Notes: generated by a model from the sequence alone, not told the origin. Positions 44,160-53,925 are shown, counted from the stretch's first letter. The stretch is 64,000 nucleotides of DNA from RFSX01 sp964591455 (GCA_964591455.1 CAZQDZ010000016.1:18149-82148), one strand, 5' to 3'. Translations and numbers: made by a program.

Positions 44160-45545
44160 ATGGCAAAACGTAAAAGTAGAAAATGGATATTATATGTTCT
44201 TCTAGTGCTATTATTAGGCATAGTAGCCTTCGCATATTACAAGAATTCTCAGAAACCTAAGGGTGTAGAGATCACGACTGATGTGGTCAAAAAGAGAACC
44301 ATACTAGAAACGGTGTCCGCATCAGGTAGAATATTTCCAGAAAGAGAAGTGAAAATCAGTAGTGATGTCTCAGGTGAGATCGTAGAATTATACATCCAGG
44401 AAGGAGATAGTGTGCAAGCTAATCAGTTACTCGCAAAGATAGATCCTGAGTCTTACGTATCTGCAGTGCAGAGAGGTAAAGCTGCAGTGGCAGGAGCTAA
44501 ATCCAGAATGGCTGTCTCTAGAAGTCAAAAAGAATCAAGTCTAGCACAAAAGGAGCAAATCATGGTGCAGTTAAAAAATGCACAAGTCATCCATGACAGA
44601 AATAGCAGCTTACTTAAAGATGGTGTCATTTCACAGTCAGAATATGATCAGTCAGGCTCCAATGTAGAAAATCTACAAGCTAATATAAAAGCAGCTGAAG
44701 CAAGTATCCGTTCTGCAGAAGAAAGCATCAAGGGTGCTCAGTATGACGTAGAAAGTTCTGAAGCGACCTTAAAGGAATTGCAAACTAATCTCGGAAGGAC
44801 CACAATCAAAGCGCCTGCGAATGGCATCGTATCTAGTCTCAGCGTAGAGCAAGGCGAGAGAGTTGTAGGAACGATACAAATGACTGGAACAGAGATGATG
44901 CGTATAGCTAATCTTCGGTCAATGGAAGTACAGGTAGATGTATCCGAAAATGATATTGTCAGAGTCGCTATAGGTCAGGATGTAGATATTGAAATAGATG
45001 CTTACTTAGGTGATACATTTTCAGGTACGGTGACTGAGATAGCAAATTCTGCTTCAAATATTGCTGGCGCTGCAGCTGCACTCAATACCGATCAAGTTAC
45101 CAATTTTGTAGTCAAAATAAAAATAAATTCTCAGTCCTACTCGCAGGTGAAAAATGGACAAAAGTTTCCTTTCCGTCCAGGGATGTCAGCATCCGTAGAT
45201 ATCCATACAAATGAGATTAATGATGTTATCTCTGTGCCTATCCAAGCTGTGACTGCTCGAGAAAAAAATGATGATGAAAAGGAGAAGGCCGAGGAAGCAG
45301 AGGCTAAAGAAAAAGAAGACTCTGATTATGAGGAAGTCGTCTTCACAGTAAGTGGAGATACTGTAATCATGAAACGAGTAGTTACAGGTATTCAAGATGA
45401 CGAATTTATTCAAATTGTATCTGGTCTAGATAGTGAAGAGACGATTGTCAAAGGACCTTATGTTGCTATATCTGAAAAACTTAAAGACGGTTCAGAAGTA
45501 TATAAGCAAGAGAAAAAGGACAATAAAAAAGAAGAAGACAAGTAG
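44160..45545 (+). CDS. HlyD/MacA-type periplasmic adaptor (membrane fusion protein)
   Basis: 461 residues. N-terminal transmembrane helix (WILYVLLVLLLGIVAFAYY), a lipoyl half-motif (GRIFPEREVKISSDVSGEIVELYIQEGD), a long coiled-coil hairpin (about 100-215), the second lipoyl half (TTIKAPANGIVSSLSVEQGERV) and beta-barrel/membrane-proximal domains. A Lys/Glu-rich insert (about 365-390) precedes the last domain. It bridges an inner-membrane transporter to TolC; the expected MacB-type ABC permease is not downstream within the next genes. Confidence 0.93.
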   Translation: MAKRKSRKWILYVLLVLLLGIVAFAYYKNSQKPKGVEITTDVVKKRTILETVSASGRIFPEREVKISSDVSGEIVELYIQEGDSVQANQLLAKIDPESYVSAVQRGKAAVAGAKSRMAVSRSQKESSLAQKEQIMVQLKNAQVIHDRNSSLLKDGVISQSEYDQSGSNVENLQANIKAAEASIRSAEESIKGAQYDVESSEATLKELQTNLGRTTIKAPANGIVSSLSVEQGERVVGTIQMTGTEMMRIANLRSMEVQVDVSENDIVRVAIGQDVDIEIDAYLGDTFSGTVTEIANSASNIAGAAAALNTDQVTNFVVKIKINSQSYSQVKNGQKFPFRPGMSASVDIHTNEINDVISVPIQAVTAREKNDDEKEKAEEAEAKEKEDSDYEEVVFTVSGDTVIMKRVVTGIQDDEFIQIVSGLDSEETIVKGPYVAISEKLKDGSEVYKQEKKDNKKEEDK

Positions 45546-45797
45546 ACTATCACAAATCAAACCTTTAAGAATTGTAGTGTAGGATGTATTGTTTGTAGTC
45601 AATGATTCAGTTTAGGGTTTTTGATTCAAGGTGGCGGTGCAACGGATTCTAGTTAAAAAATCCAAACTCATGTTCTCAATTCTTCAATAGTGAGTTAGAA
45701 TGTCGGTCAGGGTTTTACAAGGAATTTAAGTTTTAAGGGAGCTCAAGTAGTAATTCCATTAGAAAACTGACAACTTTTAGATCAAGAAATAAAGGAG
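45546..45797 (+). other. Intergenic region after the efflux pair
   Basis: About 250 bases from the adaptor stop to the -7 element at 45798 (the non-coding stretch continues to ~45821). I saw no ORF, strong hairpin or repeat. A MacB-like permease expected here is absent. Confidence 0.5.
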
Positions 45798-45805
45798 TAG
45801 TTTTG
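45798..45805 (+). promoter_or_regulatory. -7 promoter element for the TIGR04282 gene
   Basis: TAGTTTTG matches TAnnTTTG. The predicted transcript start is around 45812, only ~10 bases before the first family-conserved codons, so the mRNA is almost leaderless. Confidence 0.6.
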
Positions 45806-45821
45806 CACCAAATAACGAATT

Positions 45822-46427
45822 CTGAAAAAAAGAGGACTCATCATATTTGTAAAGAACCCAGTAGCGGGTAAGGTGAAAACGCGACTAGCTGCAAGTGTCG
45901 GTGATGAGAATGCCCTGGCAGTGTACCTAAGGCTCATGGCGCACACAAGATCAGTAGCCCTTACTGCCCAGGCCGACAGATATCTTTTCTATGATAAGTC
46001 TATTATAGAAGAGGATAACTGGCCTACAGATAAGTTTAATAAAGACCTTCAGTTTCAAGGTGATTTAGGTGAACGGATGTCTCATGCTTTTAGCAAGGTA
46101 TTGGCTAATTGTGATAAAGCAGTTATCATAGGCAGCGACTGCCCAGAGATTTATCCTGAGCTCATAGAGTCCGCTTTTGATAAGTTAGACTTTGCAGATG
46201 CGGTCGTAGGACCTACGCTAGATGGAGGATACTACCTGCTCGGAATGAAAAAACATCACTCAGAACTTTTTATAGATATTCCATGGAGTACAGAAGATGT
46301 ATTTCCTAATACAATTTCTAGACTTAGAGAAGCAAATCTTCTCTATACTGTTATGGACAAACTATCTGATATGGATAATATAAATGATCTCAAAAAATTC
46401 CCAAAGTACGCTGAGGGAATACTATAA
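45822..46427 (+). CDS. TIGR04282/DUF2064 family glycosyltransferase with a non-canonical start
   Basis: About 201 residues if started at CTG 45822 (or one more codon, ATT 45819). The family's conserved N-terminus LIIFVKNPVAGKVKTRLA is encoded in frame before the first usual start codon (GTG 45873), which would cut off 17 residues including the sugar-nucleotide binding loop. Other motifs: IIGSDCPEIYPELI (GT-A Asp motif) and VGPTLDGGYYLLGM. The next in-frame stop upstream is at 45813-45815. GT-A fold enzymes of this family are named for arsenosugar synthesis. The 3' end overlaps the convergent TonB receptor gene by 6 bases. Confidence 0.78.
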   Translation: MKKRGLIIFVKNPVAGKVKTRLAASVGDENALAVYLRLMAHTRSVALTAQADRYLFYDKSIIEEDNWPTDKFNKDLQFQGDLGERMSHAFSKVLANCDKAVIIGSDCPEIYPELIESAFDKLDFADAVVGPTLDGGYYLLGMKKHHSELFIDIPWSTEDVFPNTISRLREANLLYTVMDKLSDMDNINDLKKFPKYAEGIL

Positions 46428-48263
46428 AGTCCATCTAACACCACCCAACATCCATCTACCGGGCAGCTCTACTAAATTAGATTCTCTGTAAATCTGATTT
46501 GTCAAATTTGTTCCTCTGACTGAAAATGTAAATGTCTTATAAGTATAGCTCACTCGTCCATCTATGGTGTGATAATTTTCAAGTGAGACTCTGTCATTAA
46601 TCTTGGCAGTCATATTAAGACTGACTGGGCCAAAAGCAAAACCCGGATTTACCACAAACTGGTGACGGAGATTCTCCAATTGATTTCTGGAAAATGCAAA
46701 TTCTGTCTCTTCAAATGCGGCATCAATATAAGTATAGCCTACTGTAACATATTCTAACACTGGCACAGAGGGAATTCTTCCAGTCAAGCTTAACTCTATT
46801 CCTTTATAGGTTGCCCTATTGAAATTCTCAGGTCGCCACTTTTCTTCTTCTAGGCCATTCTCCTTAAACCAATCTATCTGATCGGTGGCACTTCTGTCAA
46901 AATAGCTCAAAGATGTCTGTATATTCTTGCTATTATATTTCAATCCAAATTCGTAAGTAAATGCATTTTCTTCTGTAAGATTAGGGTTACCCTCATTACG
47001 TGGATCTTGGTAGAATAAATCTGTAAACGTAGGGATACGCGATGTCCAACCCAGATTAGCAAATGCTTTAAAAGGACCTGATATATTATAGCCTAGGTCA
47101 AGCCCGGGAAAGTAAGACACATCCCCATCTGAAACTGCAAGAATCAACACACCTGGTGTTATATCAATTTTCTCATTTGCAAGGAGAAATCTATTCTCCA
47201 AATGAAATCCCACCTGCTGACGTACATGTATACCACTACCAGTGGCACCATCAATTAGATTATCACTATTTAGGTGCATATAATTATACTCTATACCAAA
47301 ACCAAAGGTACCTAGTCTATGTAATAATGAATTATGAACCTCCGCGGTCAACACCTGTGAGGTATGGAAATTCTGAAAAACTTCCGGGTCATGTCTAAGA
47401 AACTGCCAATTATCTGAATTTCTTCTATAACTCAGTCTTGGAGCAATCTTTAGCTTATTGATTCTTTGTGTGGAAGCCACTGAAATAAAACTTGTCTGGA
47501 TAGTCTCATACTGATCCATTAACTGTTCACTCCCATAAAACCCATTGGCACCAAAATCACGGTCCACATATCCTGCAGTTAGGTTCACCTCTCCTTTGGC
47601 TATCGGTAATGAAGACTGGTAGAGCACATTCAGAATGTTATAGTCAGAATTAAATCTGTACCCATCTGATGATCTATGAGAAACGGACAGAGATTGACTA
47701 TAATTATTTATAGGTAACGCTATTTGTCCATAGAAATCCTGGCGATTATGTTGACCTATCTCTGATTGAATAGTGACTCCAAATTTGTCTGCTTTCTTAG
47801 TGACTATATTCACCGCACCAGCAAAGGCATTTTGGCCGTACACTCTTGCAGCAGGTCCTTTAATAACTTCTATTCTTTCTATGTCCAATATATCCACAGG
47901 AATATTCATCATATGATGTCCTGTTTGCGGGTCAGTCATTCTTACACCATTAAGAAGAATTAGACTTTGTTCAAATGTACCTCCTCTAATAGATAAGTCG
48001 GCTTGGACACCGTTAGCCCCTCTCTGTCTGATATCTACTCCTGCTACTGTTTGCAGAACTTCATTGATACTGGAAAAGCCTGTGCTGGCAATTTGTTCGC
48101 CAGTTATAATAGTTATACTTCTAGACTGATCTGAGAATGGAATATCAAGACGGTTAGCAGATATTGTAATGTCTTCAAATCCACTAAACAGGGTATCAAG
48201 ATTACTCTGACCAAATACACTAATACTAAAGCTTATCAGAGAAAAGAAAAGGATCAGACGCAT
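46422..48263 (-). CDS. TonB-dependent receptor (BtuB/cirA-like)
   Basis: 613 residues from ATG 48263; an upstream in-frame TTG at 48284 is less likely because MRLILFFSLISFSISVFG is a clean signal peptide. Plug domain about 30-150: ITISANRLDIPFSDQSRSIT, EVLQTVAGVDIRQRG, IRGGTFEQSLILLNGVRM, IEVIKGPAARVYGQNAFAGAVNIV. The remaining ~460 residues form the 22-strand barrel, with a typical C-terminal strand ending RWTL. It imports a metal chelate, corrinoid or similar with TonB energy. No cobalamin riboswitch was recognised upstream, so the substrate is open. Confidence 0.92.
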   Translation of the reverse strand: MRLILFFSLISFSISVFGQSNLDTLFSGFEDITISANRLDIPFSDQSRSITIITGEQIASTGFSSINEVLQTVAGVDIRQRGANGVQADLSIRGGTFEQSLILLNGVRMTDPQTGHHMMNIPVDILDIERIEVIKGPAARVYGQNAFAGAVNIVTKKADKFGVTIQSEIGQHNRQDFYGQIALPINNYSQSLSVSHRSSDGYRFNSDYNILNVLYQSSLPIAKGEVNLTAGYVDRDFGANGFYGSEQLMDQYETIQTSFISVASTQRINKLKIAPRLSYRRNSDNWQFLRHDPEVFQNFHTSQVLTAEVHNSLLHRLGTFGFGIEYNYMHLNSDNLIDGATGSGIHVRQQVGFHLENRFLLANEKIDITPGVLILAVSDGDVSYFPGLDLGYNISGPFKAFANLGWTSRIPTFTDLFYQDPRNEGNPNLTEENAFTYEFGLKYNSKNIQTSLSYFDRSATDQIDWFKENGLEEEKWRPENFNRATYKGIELSLTGRIPSVPVLEYVTVGYTYIDAAFEETEFAFSRNQLENLRHQFVVNPGFAFGPVSLNMTAKINDRVSLENYHTIDGRVSYTYKTFTFSVRGTNLTNQIYRESNLVELPGRWMLGGVRWTL

Positions 48264-48504
48264 ATTGTAATTATTTAGCGCCAATGTATAAAACCATTTA
48301 ACTTCTCTACAAATTTGGTTTGCAATTTTTCTTGTAAAAATGAAATCACGACAAACTGCTAAATTAGAAAGTCAATTATAATTTAATTCGGCATTGAACG
48401 CCATTACGAAAATTAAATTACTATAATTATGTGTCTCACCTATGTTTATGAATACATCTGAGTATAAGTAAAGAACAATTCATTTATTCATTAAACCCAA
48501 AGCT

Positions 48505-49581
48505 TTAGATCATCCCTAGTACATCTTTGTGTACCATCACTGATATGGTTTTCATCGCCACATACTCTTTGGACATATAAAGGTATCCTTTATAAGGACT
48601 GATTGTCCCCCAGCTATTTTTCACTATATAATACTCTGTTCCTTTTTGATCCTTTGCTTTACCCAAGATGTGCATAAGATGATCATCAGTGGTTGTCATA
48701 TTCTCAAAGTTCTGTTGTCTTAGATTCTGAGTGGTCTTTACTTCTGCTCCTGGATTTTCAAATAAGTCTTTTCTCGAAGCTCTTTCAGGGAGCACCGCAA
48801 TCCCGCTCTTTGCATCAAAACCCTTCTCACTCACATCGCCATCCCAAGCTATCGTATAACCTTCCTCGAGTGCCTTGTCTATGACATCTATCATATCTTC
48901 TAGTGGTACATTCAAGAAACTACCATTAGAATAATTATCAGGAATACTTAAAATAAAATGTTCATCAAACGGATGATGTGTGAATGAAGTAATACTTACA
49001 TAATCATCTGGATTAATCTCTAGGGCCTTTGCCAAACTTTTAGGCGTATGTGTTCTACCCTCATACTCAAATGATTCTTCTACAGGTCCCATATAAGCAT
49101 CTAGAATCCCATCGAATCCAGCCCGCCATTTATTGCTTAATTTTTTAGAAGACATTATCCCATCAAGATATCCCTTCAGACCTGCTTCCATCTCACTGTG
49201 ATCATGAGATTTCTCGCCATCTAGCAAGCCAGAATAAACCGCTTCAGGTATCACCCCGCTCTTCTTGACAATCGCTATCATATCATGGGCCAGACTACCT
49301 TGAGAAAAGTTAGCCTTACCTTGTCTGTATATGTAGTTCTGTGCTTTGTCTTGATATATATTTCTTACCACATACATCTCTGATAAATCATGCTGCCCTT
49401 TCCCCATCCTCATCAACTCAGATTCCACAAATGACGAAGTAGCAAAACTCCAGCAAGTTCCAGTTCTAGACTGATTCTTAACAGGGGTACATTCTAGTTC
49501 TACGGTATGAGTGAAGTTGTACTGTGCAGTGACAGTATTTATAATTATCATTGAGATAATCAAAAAAATATAATTTCTCAT
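48505..49581 (-). CDS. Exported papain-family (C1) cysteine peptidase, bleomycin hydrolase-like
   Basis: 358 residues. Signal peptide (YIFLIISMIIINTVTAQ). Catalytic Cys43 in RTGTCWSFA, His304 in DDHLMHIL and Asn322 in VKNSWG make the papain triad. The layout (insert between Cys and His halves, aminopeptidase-C-like DLSEMYVVRN) fits the C1B/BleC group; the signal peptide means it acts outside the cytoplasm, unlike PepC. Monocistronic, with ~220 bases to the next gene. Substrate specificity unknown. Confidence 0.92.
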   Translation of the reverse strand: MRNYIFLIISMIIINTVTAQYNFTHTVELECTPVKNQSRTGTCWSFATSSFVESELMRMGKGQHDLSEMYVVRNIYQDKAQNYIYRQGKANFSQGSLAHDMIAIVKKSGVIPEAVYSGLLDGEKSHDHSEMEAGLKGYLDGIMSSKKLSNKWRAGFDGILDAYMGPVEESFEYEGRTHTPKSLAKALEINPDDYVSITSFTHHPFDEHFILSIPDNYSNGSFLNVPLEDMIDVIDKALEEGYTIAWDGDVSEKGFDAKSGIAVLPERASRKDLFENPGAEVKTTQNLRQQNFENMTTTDDHLMHILGKAKDQKGTEYYIVKNSWGTISPYKGYLYMSKEYVAMKTISVMVHKDVLGMI

Positions 49582-49726
49582 GTTGTTTCTTTTATTTAAA
49601 ACAATATCAATATCTTCCTAATAGGGATTCTCATTTCCCTGAGAACTAAAATAGATGATTGGTATTAGAAAACAAGTGTTTTCTCACCTATAATTCATGA
49701 AATTATGATATCTCCTGAAAAGAAAT

Positions 49727-50251
49727 TTGATATCTACTACGAAAAAAACTATTATCAGTTGGACGATAAGGATATTAATACCTTTTTGGGTATATAGAAT
49801 TGCAGAGTCTCAAAATAGAAATTCAACACTCTGGGCAACATTCGCATTCTTATTTCCTATTTTAACTTTAATCGTATCTGGATTTCAGCAAAAAATATAT
49901 AATCCTCATATTAGTGATGAAAGAAGATTAATTAAAGGGAGAATAATTATTCCGTTAGAAGTCAATACTTCAATAAATGGGTTTAATTATTATTTGGATA
50001 AAAAATCCAAAAACATGGAGAATTTTGGGTTTCTGAGTCTTCAAACGACAACCTTTAGATCTTGGTTTGATCAAAGAAAACTATTTAGATATATGAAGTA
50101 TTATAAAACCAGAAAGTTGCCATTTCTAATTGCCTTAGAAATGGATGCCAGAAAAGAAAGCTTGACAGAAGATCAGCAAAAATATCTCAGTGAACTTGGT
50201 GAAATTCACTATGACGAGAGTAATGTTAATAATGTATTCGCTCGTCTATAA
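49727..50251 (+). CDS. Hypothetical membrane-anchored protein
   Basis: 174 residues if TTG 49727 is the start; a CTG at 49715 is the only other in-frame option, and the nearby ATG at 49705 is out of frame. One or two hydrophobic segments (TIISWTIRILIPFWVYRIAE and STLWATFAFLFPILTLIVSGF) are followed by a basic/aromatic soluble region (SWFDQRKLFRYMKYYKTRKLP) and an acidic end. Not recognised. The lack of ATG makes the boundaries uncertain, or marks a decaying gene. Confidence 0.5.
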   Translation: MISTTKKTIISWTIRILIPFWVYRIAESQNRNSTLWATFAFLFPILTLIVSGFQQKIYNPHISDERRLIKGRIIIPLEVNTSINGFNYYLDKKSKNMENFGFLSLQTTTFRSWFDQRKLFRYMKYYKTRKLPFLIALEMDARKESLTEDQQKYLSELGEIHYDESNVNNVFARL

Positions 50252-50305
50252 TTATATTGCACTTTATACTAACAATTTTTTGTTTCTAGTACCAATAACA
50301 ATACC

Positions 50306-52837
50306 ATGAGTTACACAATAAAGTCATCATCCCCTATCCTATTATTTAGCTTGGCATTATTTCTGGCAACAGGATGCAAAAAACAAACCCCAACACTTAT
50401 TCAAAATACATCTGAAATAACTAATCCTTTGGAAAAAGAGAACAAAGATGGAGATAAGATATGGACTAGTCTTAAGCCTATCCCACTAGATCCCGCTATA
50501 GAATCTAGAATAGATGGGATACTACCTAAGCTAACACTAGAACAAAAGGTTGGTCAAGTCATACAAGCTGATAATGGATCCGTTACACCTGAAGAAGTCA
50601 AAAAATATAGATTAGGATCTGTACTCAGCGGTGGCAACTCAGCGCCGGGACCAAAACCTTATGCAGATACAAAAGCATGGTTAGAAATGGCTGATGAGTA
50701 TTACCATGCATCTATAGATCCTGAAGGTGTAGAAATAGCCATTCCATGTATTTTGGGAATAGACGCAGTCCATGGACATGCCAATCTAAGTGGGGCTATT
50801 ATATACCCACATAACATAGGATTAGGTGCGATGAATAACCCAGACTTGGTAGAAAAAATAGCAGCCGCCACGGCACATGAATTGACAGTCTCTGGACATG
50901 ACTGGACCTTTGCACCCACGCTGGCAGTCCCTCAAGACTTGAGATGGGGTCGTAGCTATGAAGGATTTTCGTCCGATGGCGATCTGATTAAATCATATTC
51001 TGACCATATTGTGTATGGTCTTCAAGGCAGAAGAGGTCAGGCAGAATATATGGCGGATGGTAAGGTCATATCTTGTGCTAAGCACTTTTTGGGAGACGGT
51101 GCCACAACAAATGGCAAGGACCAAGGGGACGCTAACATTAGTGAAGAAGCACTTAGTCGGATCCATGCCGCTGGATATTACGGCGCTATACCTGCCGGTG
51201 TCCAGACAGTGATGGCATCATTCTCTAGTTGGAATGGACGGAAATTACATGGTGATAAGGAATTACTTACAGACGTACTGAAAGGAAGACTTGGGTTTAA
51301 CGGTTTTGTTGTAGGTGATTGGAATGGTCATGGTCAAGTGCCAGGATGTAGTAACACAGATTGTCCTCACTCCTTCAATGCGGGGGTTGATATGTTTATG
51401 GCTCCAGACAGTTGGAGAGGCTTATATAATAGCACACTAAAGCACGTGAAGTCTGGTGCCATTTCCATGGAAAGATTAAATGATGCCGTCAGAAGAATCC
51501 TTAGGGTAAAACTCCAATCAGGCATCTTTACAAAAGGAGCGCCCAGCACTAGGAAAAATGCTGGTGATGAGCAACTATTGGCCTTGCCTGAACACAGAGC
51601 AATAGCTAGACAAGCCGTCCGTGAATCTTTAGTCCTTCTTAAAAACAATAATAACACGTTACCGCTAGATGCATCTAAAAAAATATTGGTCGTAGGTGAT
51701 GGTGCTAAAAGCATCTCAAAAACTTGCGGTGGGTGGACACTATCCTGGCAAGGAAAAGGCCACACCAATGACGAATTTCCAAATGGAGAATCTATTTTCA
51801 GTGGGATAGAAGAAGCTGTTCAGCAATCAGGAGGTCAACTTATCTTCGCTGAAGATGGCCAAAGTGATACAAAGGCCGATGTCGTTATAGCTGTCTACGG
51901 TGAAGATCCCTATGCTGAATTCCAAGGTGACAGACAGAACCTAGACTTCGTGAATAAGGGATTTGATACCAATAAACTATCAGAATACAAATCCAAAGGT
52001 ATCCCTGTTGTATCTGTACTTTTATCTGGTCGTCCGATGTGGACAAATCCTGAAATAAATAATTCAGATGCCTTTGTGGCTGCATGGTTGCCTGGATCTG
52101 AAGGAGGGGGTATTTCAGATTTGCTATTTAAGAGAGACCCTACTCATAACTTTACCGGAAAACTATCATTTGCATGGCCCGCGACAGCAGTCGTTTCCGA
52201 GAATATGGAAACACTATTTCCTCTGGGCTATGGGCTGAATTACAGCGCTCAAGAAACCGTAAGTCAATTATCAGAAAATTCTGGACTTGAAAATGCAGAA
52301 AATGCATCAGCAGATTTATTTTTTGCTAAAGGAGAAGCTGTAGGATTATGGACAATATGGTTACAAGAAGACGATTTGCAAAAGCAAGCCAATAGCTTCC
52401 CTATCTCATTAGGAGGACTAATGCTTAGCAAGACAGACCATAATGCTCAGGAAGATGCGATTCGCCTGAAGTGGATCCAGGAAGGGAAAGAACAAATGCG
52501 CCTCAGTAGTACAGAAAAAATGAATCTGTCAAGGCAGACCAATGGATCTATGGAATTAGCATTCTTTGCTAAATCATTCAGTAATCAAAATGCGATAGTT
52601 AAGATTAGTATGTGTTCACATGGGACTTCTTGTGAGCAAGGAATAGAGATCAATATAGATTCTGGTGACTGGAAAGAATATAGGATTAGCCTCACCTGTT
52701 TCGCGAATCTAGGCATCGTCATGAATAACATCCAATCGGCATTTATGGCTTCGGCAAACCAAGGTGTGGACGTTGGGATTAGTCAAATTAGATTGGCTTC
52801 TGATATAGATGCTAAGCCCGGCTGTGATGGGAGGTAA
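50306..52837 (+). CDS. Glycoside hydrolase family 3 exo-beta-glucanase/beta-glucosidase lipoprotein (ExoP-like)
   Basis: 843 residues. Lipoprotein signal with Cys24 (FLATGC). GH3 N-terminal TIM barrel (~75-400): KHFLGDG, and the nucleophile Asp338 in VVGDWNGHGQ. The GH3 C-terminal domain (~420-650) carries LVLLKNNNNTLPL and VVIAVYGEDPYAEFQGDR, which holds the acid/base Glu region. The last ~170 residues form an ExoP-type beta-sandwich, so the length (~840) matches bacterial ExoP exo-1,3/1,4-beta-glucanases. Probably cleaves glucose from beta-glucan oligosaccharides at the cell envelope. Followed by an alpha/beta hydrolase gene with its own promoter. Confidence 0.92.
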   Translation: MSYTIKSSSPILLFSLALFLATGCKKQTPTLIQNTSEITNPLEKENKDGDKIWTSLKPIPLDPAIESRIDGILPKLTLEQKVGQVIQADNGSVTPEEVKKYRLGSVLSGGNSAPGPKPYADTKAWLEMADEYYHASIDPEGVEIAIPCILGIDAVHGHANLSGAIIYPHNIGLGAMNNPDLVEKIAAATAHELTVSGHDWTFAPTLAVPQDLRWGRSYEGFSSDGDLIKSYSDHIVYGLQGRRGQAEYMADGKVISCAKHFLGDGATTNGKDQGDANISEEALSRIHAAGYYGAIPAGVQTVMASFSSWNGRKLHGDKELLTDVLKGRLGFNGFVVGDWNGHGQVPGCSNTDCPHSFNAGVDMFMAPDSWRGLYNSTLKHVKSGAISMERLNDAVRRILRVKLQSGIFTKGAPSTRKNAGDEQLLALPEHRAIARQAVRESLVLLKNNNNTLPLDASKKILVVGDGAKSISKTCGGWTLSWQGKGHTNDEFPNGESIFSGIEEAVQQSGGQLIFAEDGQSDTKADVVIAVYGEDPYAEFQGDRQNLDFVNKGFDTNKLSEYKSKGIPVVSVLLSGRPMWTNPEINNSDAFVAAWLPGSEGGGISDLLFKRDPTHNFTGKLSFAWPATAVVSENMETLFPLGYGLNYSAQETVSQLSENSGLENAENASADLFFAKGEAVGLWTIWLQEDDLQKQANSFPISLGGLMLSKTDHNAQEDAIRLKWIQEGKEQMRLSSTEKMNLSRQTNGSMELAFFAKSFSNQNAIVKISMCSHGTSCEQGIEINIDSGDWKEYRISLTCFANLGIVMNNIQSAFMASANQGVDVGISQIRLASDIDAKPGCDGR

Positions 52838-52846
52838 TGATTTAAT

Positions 52847-52854
52847 TACTTTTG
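52847..52854 (+). promoter_or_regulatory. -7 promoter element giving a leaderless hydrolase mRNA
   Basis: TACTTTTG matches TAnnTTTG. Only 7 bases separate it from the ATG at 52862, so transcription is predicted to begin at or next to the start codon. Confidence 0.6.
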
Positions 52855-52861
52855 TGATTCT

Positions 52862-53884
52862 ATGATTAAAAAGTTTCTTCTTTTTTTGATTGTATTGTTC
52901 CTGATATTGCTAATCAGTTACATCCTTGGTCCGACTGTGAAGTATAATCAGGTCAATGCGACTCCCGTGGAATTAGATTTACCACTGGATCAACTGGATG
53001 CCTACGTCTCAGATATTGTCAATTCTGACCCAAGGATAAAACCTGACAACGAGGCAAGGATTCTCTGGCAAGATAGTCTCCAGAAAACAGAATACGCTGT
53101 TGTATACCTTCATGGGTTCGAAGCCTCATGGGCAGAAAGTGATCCTATCATAAAGAACTTTGCTGAACGATACAACTGTAACACCTATCTCAGTAGAATC
53201 TCCCAACAAGCATTGAATGATTTAGATGCCCTAGCTGATGAGTCTCCTGAAGGTATGATAGAATCTGCTAAGCAAGCTATTGCTATAGGTAAGTTACTGG
53301 GAGATAAACTTATCGTCTTGTCTTGTTCTACTGGCTCTACCTACAGCACATATCTTGCTGCAAGTGACCCAGACATTTATGCGCAAATAATGACGGCGCC
53401 CAACTTTGACTTGGAAGATTCCAACTCTAAAATTTTAACTGGTCCTTGGGGAAAACAGATTCTTAGGAAAATGATAGGAGGAGACTACCGATCCTGGGAT
53501 GCGAATGAAGCTATCGTAAAATACTGGAACGATAAATACAGAATAGAAGGACTGATAGCTCTTAGAGCGCTTCTGGACCAAACAATGACATCAGATATTT
53601 GGAAGAAAAATAAGACGCCATATTTCATAGGCTATTATTATAAAGACGACATCGCTAGAGACAATATCATTTCCATAGATGCTATACATGACTTTAATCG
53701 CTTGGCTGCGACTGAAGACTCAGAAAGAAAAGTGATTGCGTTCGATAATGCTAGAGGCCATGTTATAAGCTCAGACTTGATGAATCCTAACTGGAAATCT
53801 GTTCAAGACTCCATTTTTTCATATGTAGAATCGGTGTTATATATGAAGCCAGCTCTAATACCTAGTGAAAACCCTGAGTTTTAG
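52862..53884 (+). CDS. Membrane-anchored alpha/beta hydrolase
   Basis: 340 residues. N-terminal hydrophobic helix (KFLLFLIVLFLILLISYIL), then a hydrolase fold with VVYLHGFEASWAESD (oxyanion region) and nucleophile Ser156 in LSCSTGST, a variant of GxSxG with the first Gly replaced. Later acid and His candidates are DDIARD and RGHVISS. It faces the periplasm. Ester or lipid substrates are plausible but unknown. Lies 24 bases after the GH3 gene but has its own -7 element. Confidence 0.82.
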   Translation: MIKKFLLFLIVLFLILLISYILGPTVKYNQVNATPVELDLPLDQLDAYVSDIVNSDPRIKPDNEARILWQDSLQKTEYAVVYLHGFEASWAESDPIIKNFAERYNCNTYLSRISQQALNDLDALADESPEGMIESAKQAIAIGKLLGDKLIVLSCSTGSTYSTYLAASDPDIYAQIMTAPNFDLEDSNSKILTGPWGKQILRKMIGGDYRSWDANEAIVKYWNDKYRIEGLIALRALLDQTMTSDIWKKNKTPYFIGYYYKDDIARDNIISIDAIHDFNRLAATEDSERKVIAFDNARGHVISSDLMNPNWKSVQDSIFSYVESVLYMKPALIPSENPEF

Positions 53885-53925
53885 CACTAATCCTTTTAGG
53901 GTAATCCACCATTTTAACTATTTGG

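Noticed and set aside
48264..48504. Possible cobalamin riboswitch before the BtuB-like receptor
   Set aside because: No B12-box-like motif or multi-stem structure found in the 240 bases upstream; the receptor may not be a corrinoid transporter.
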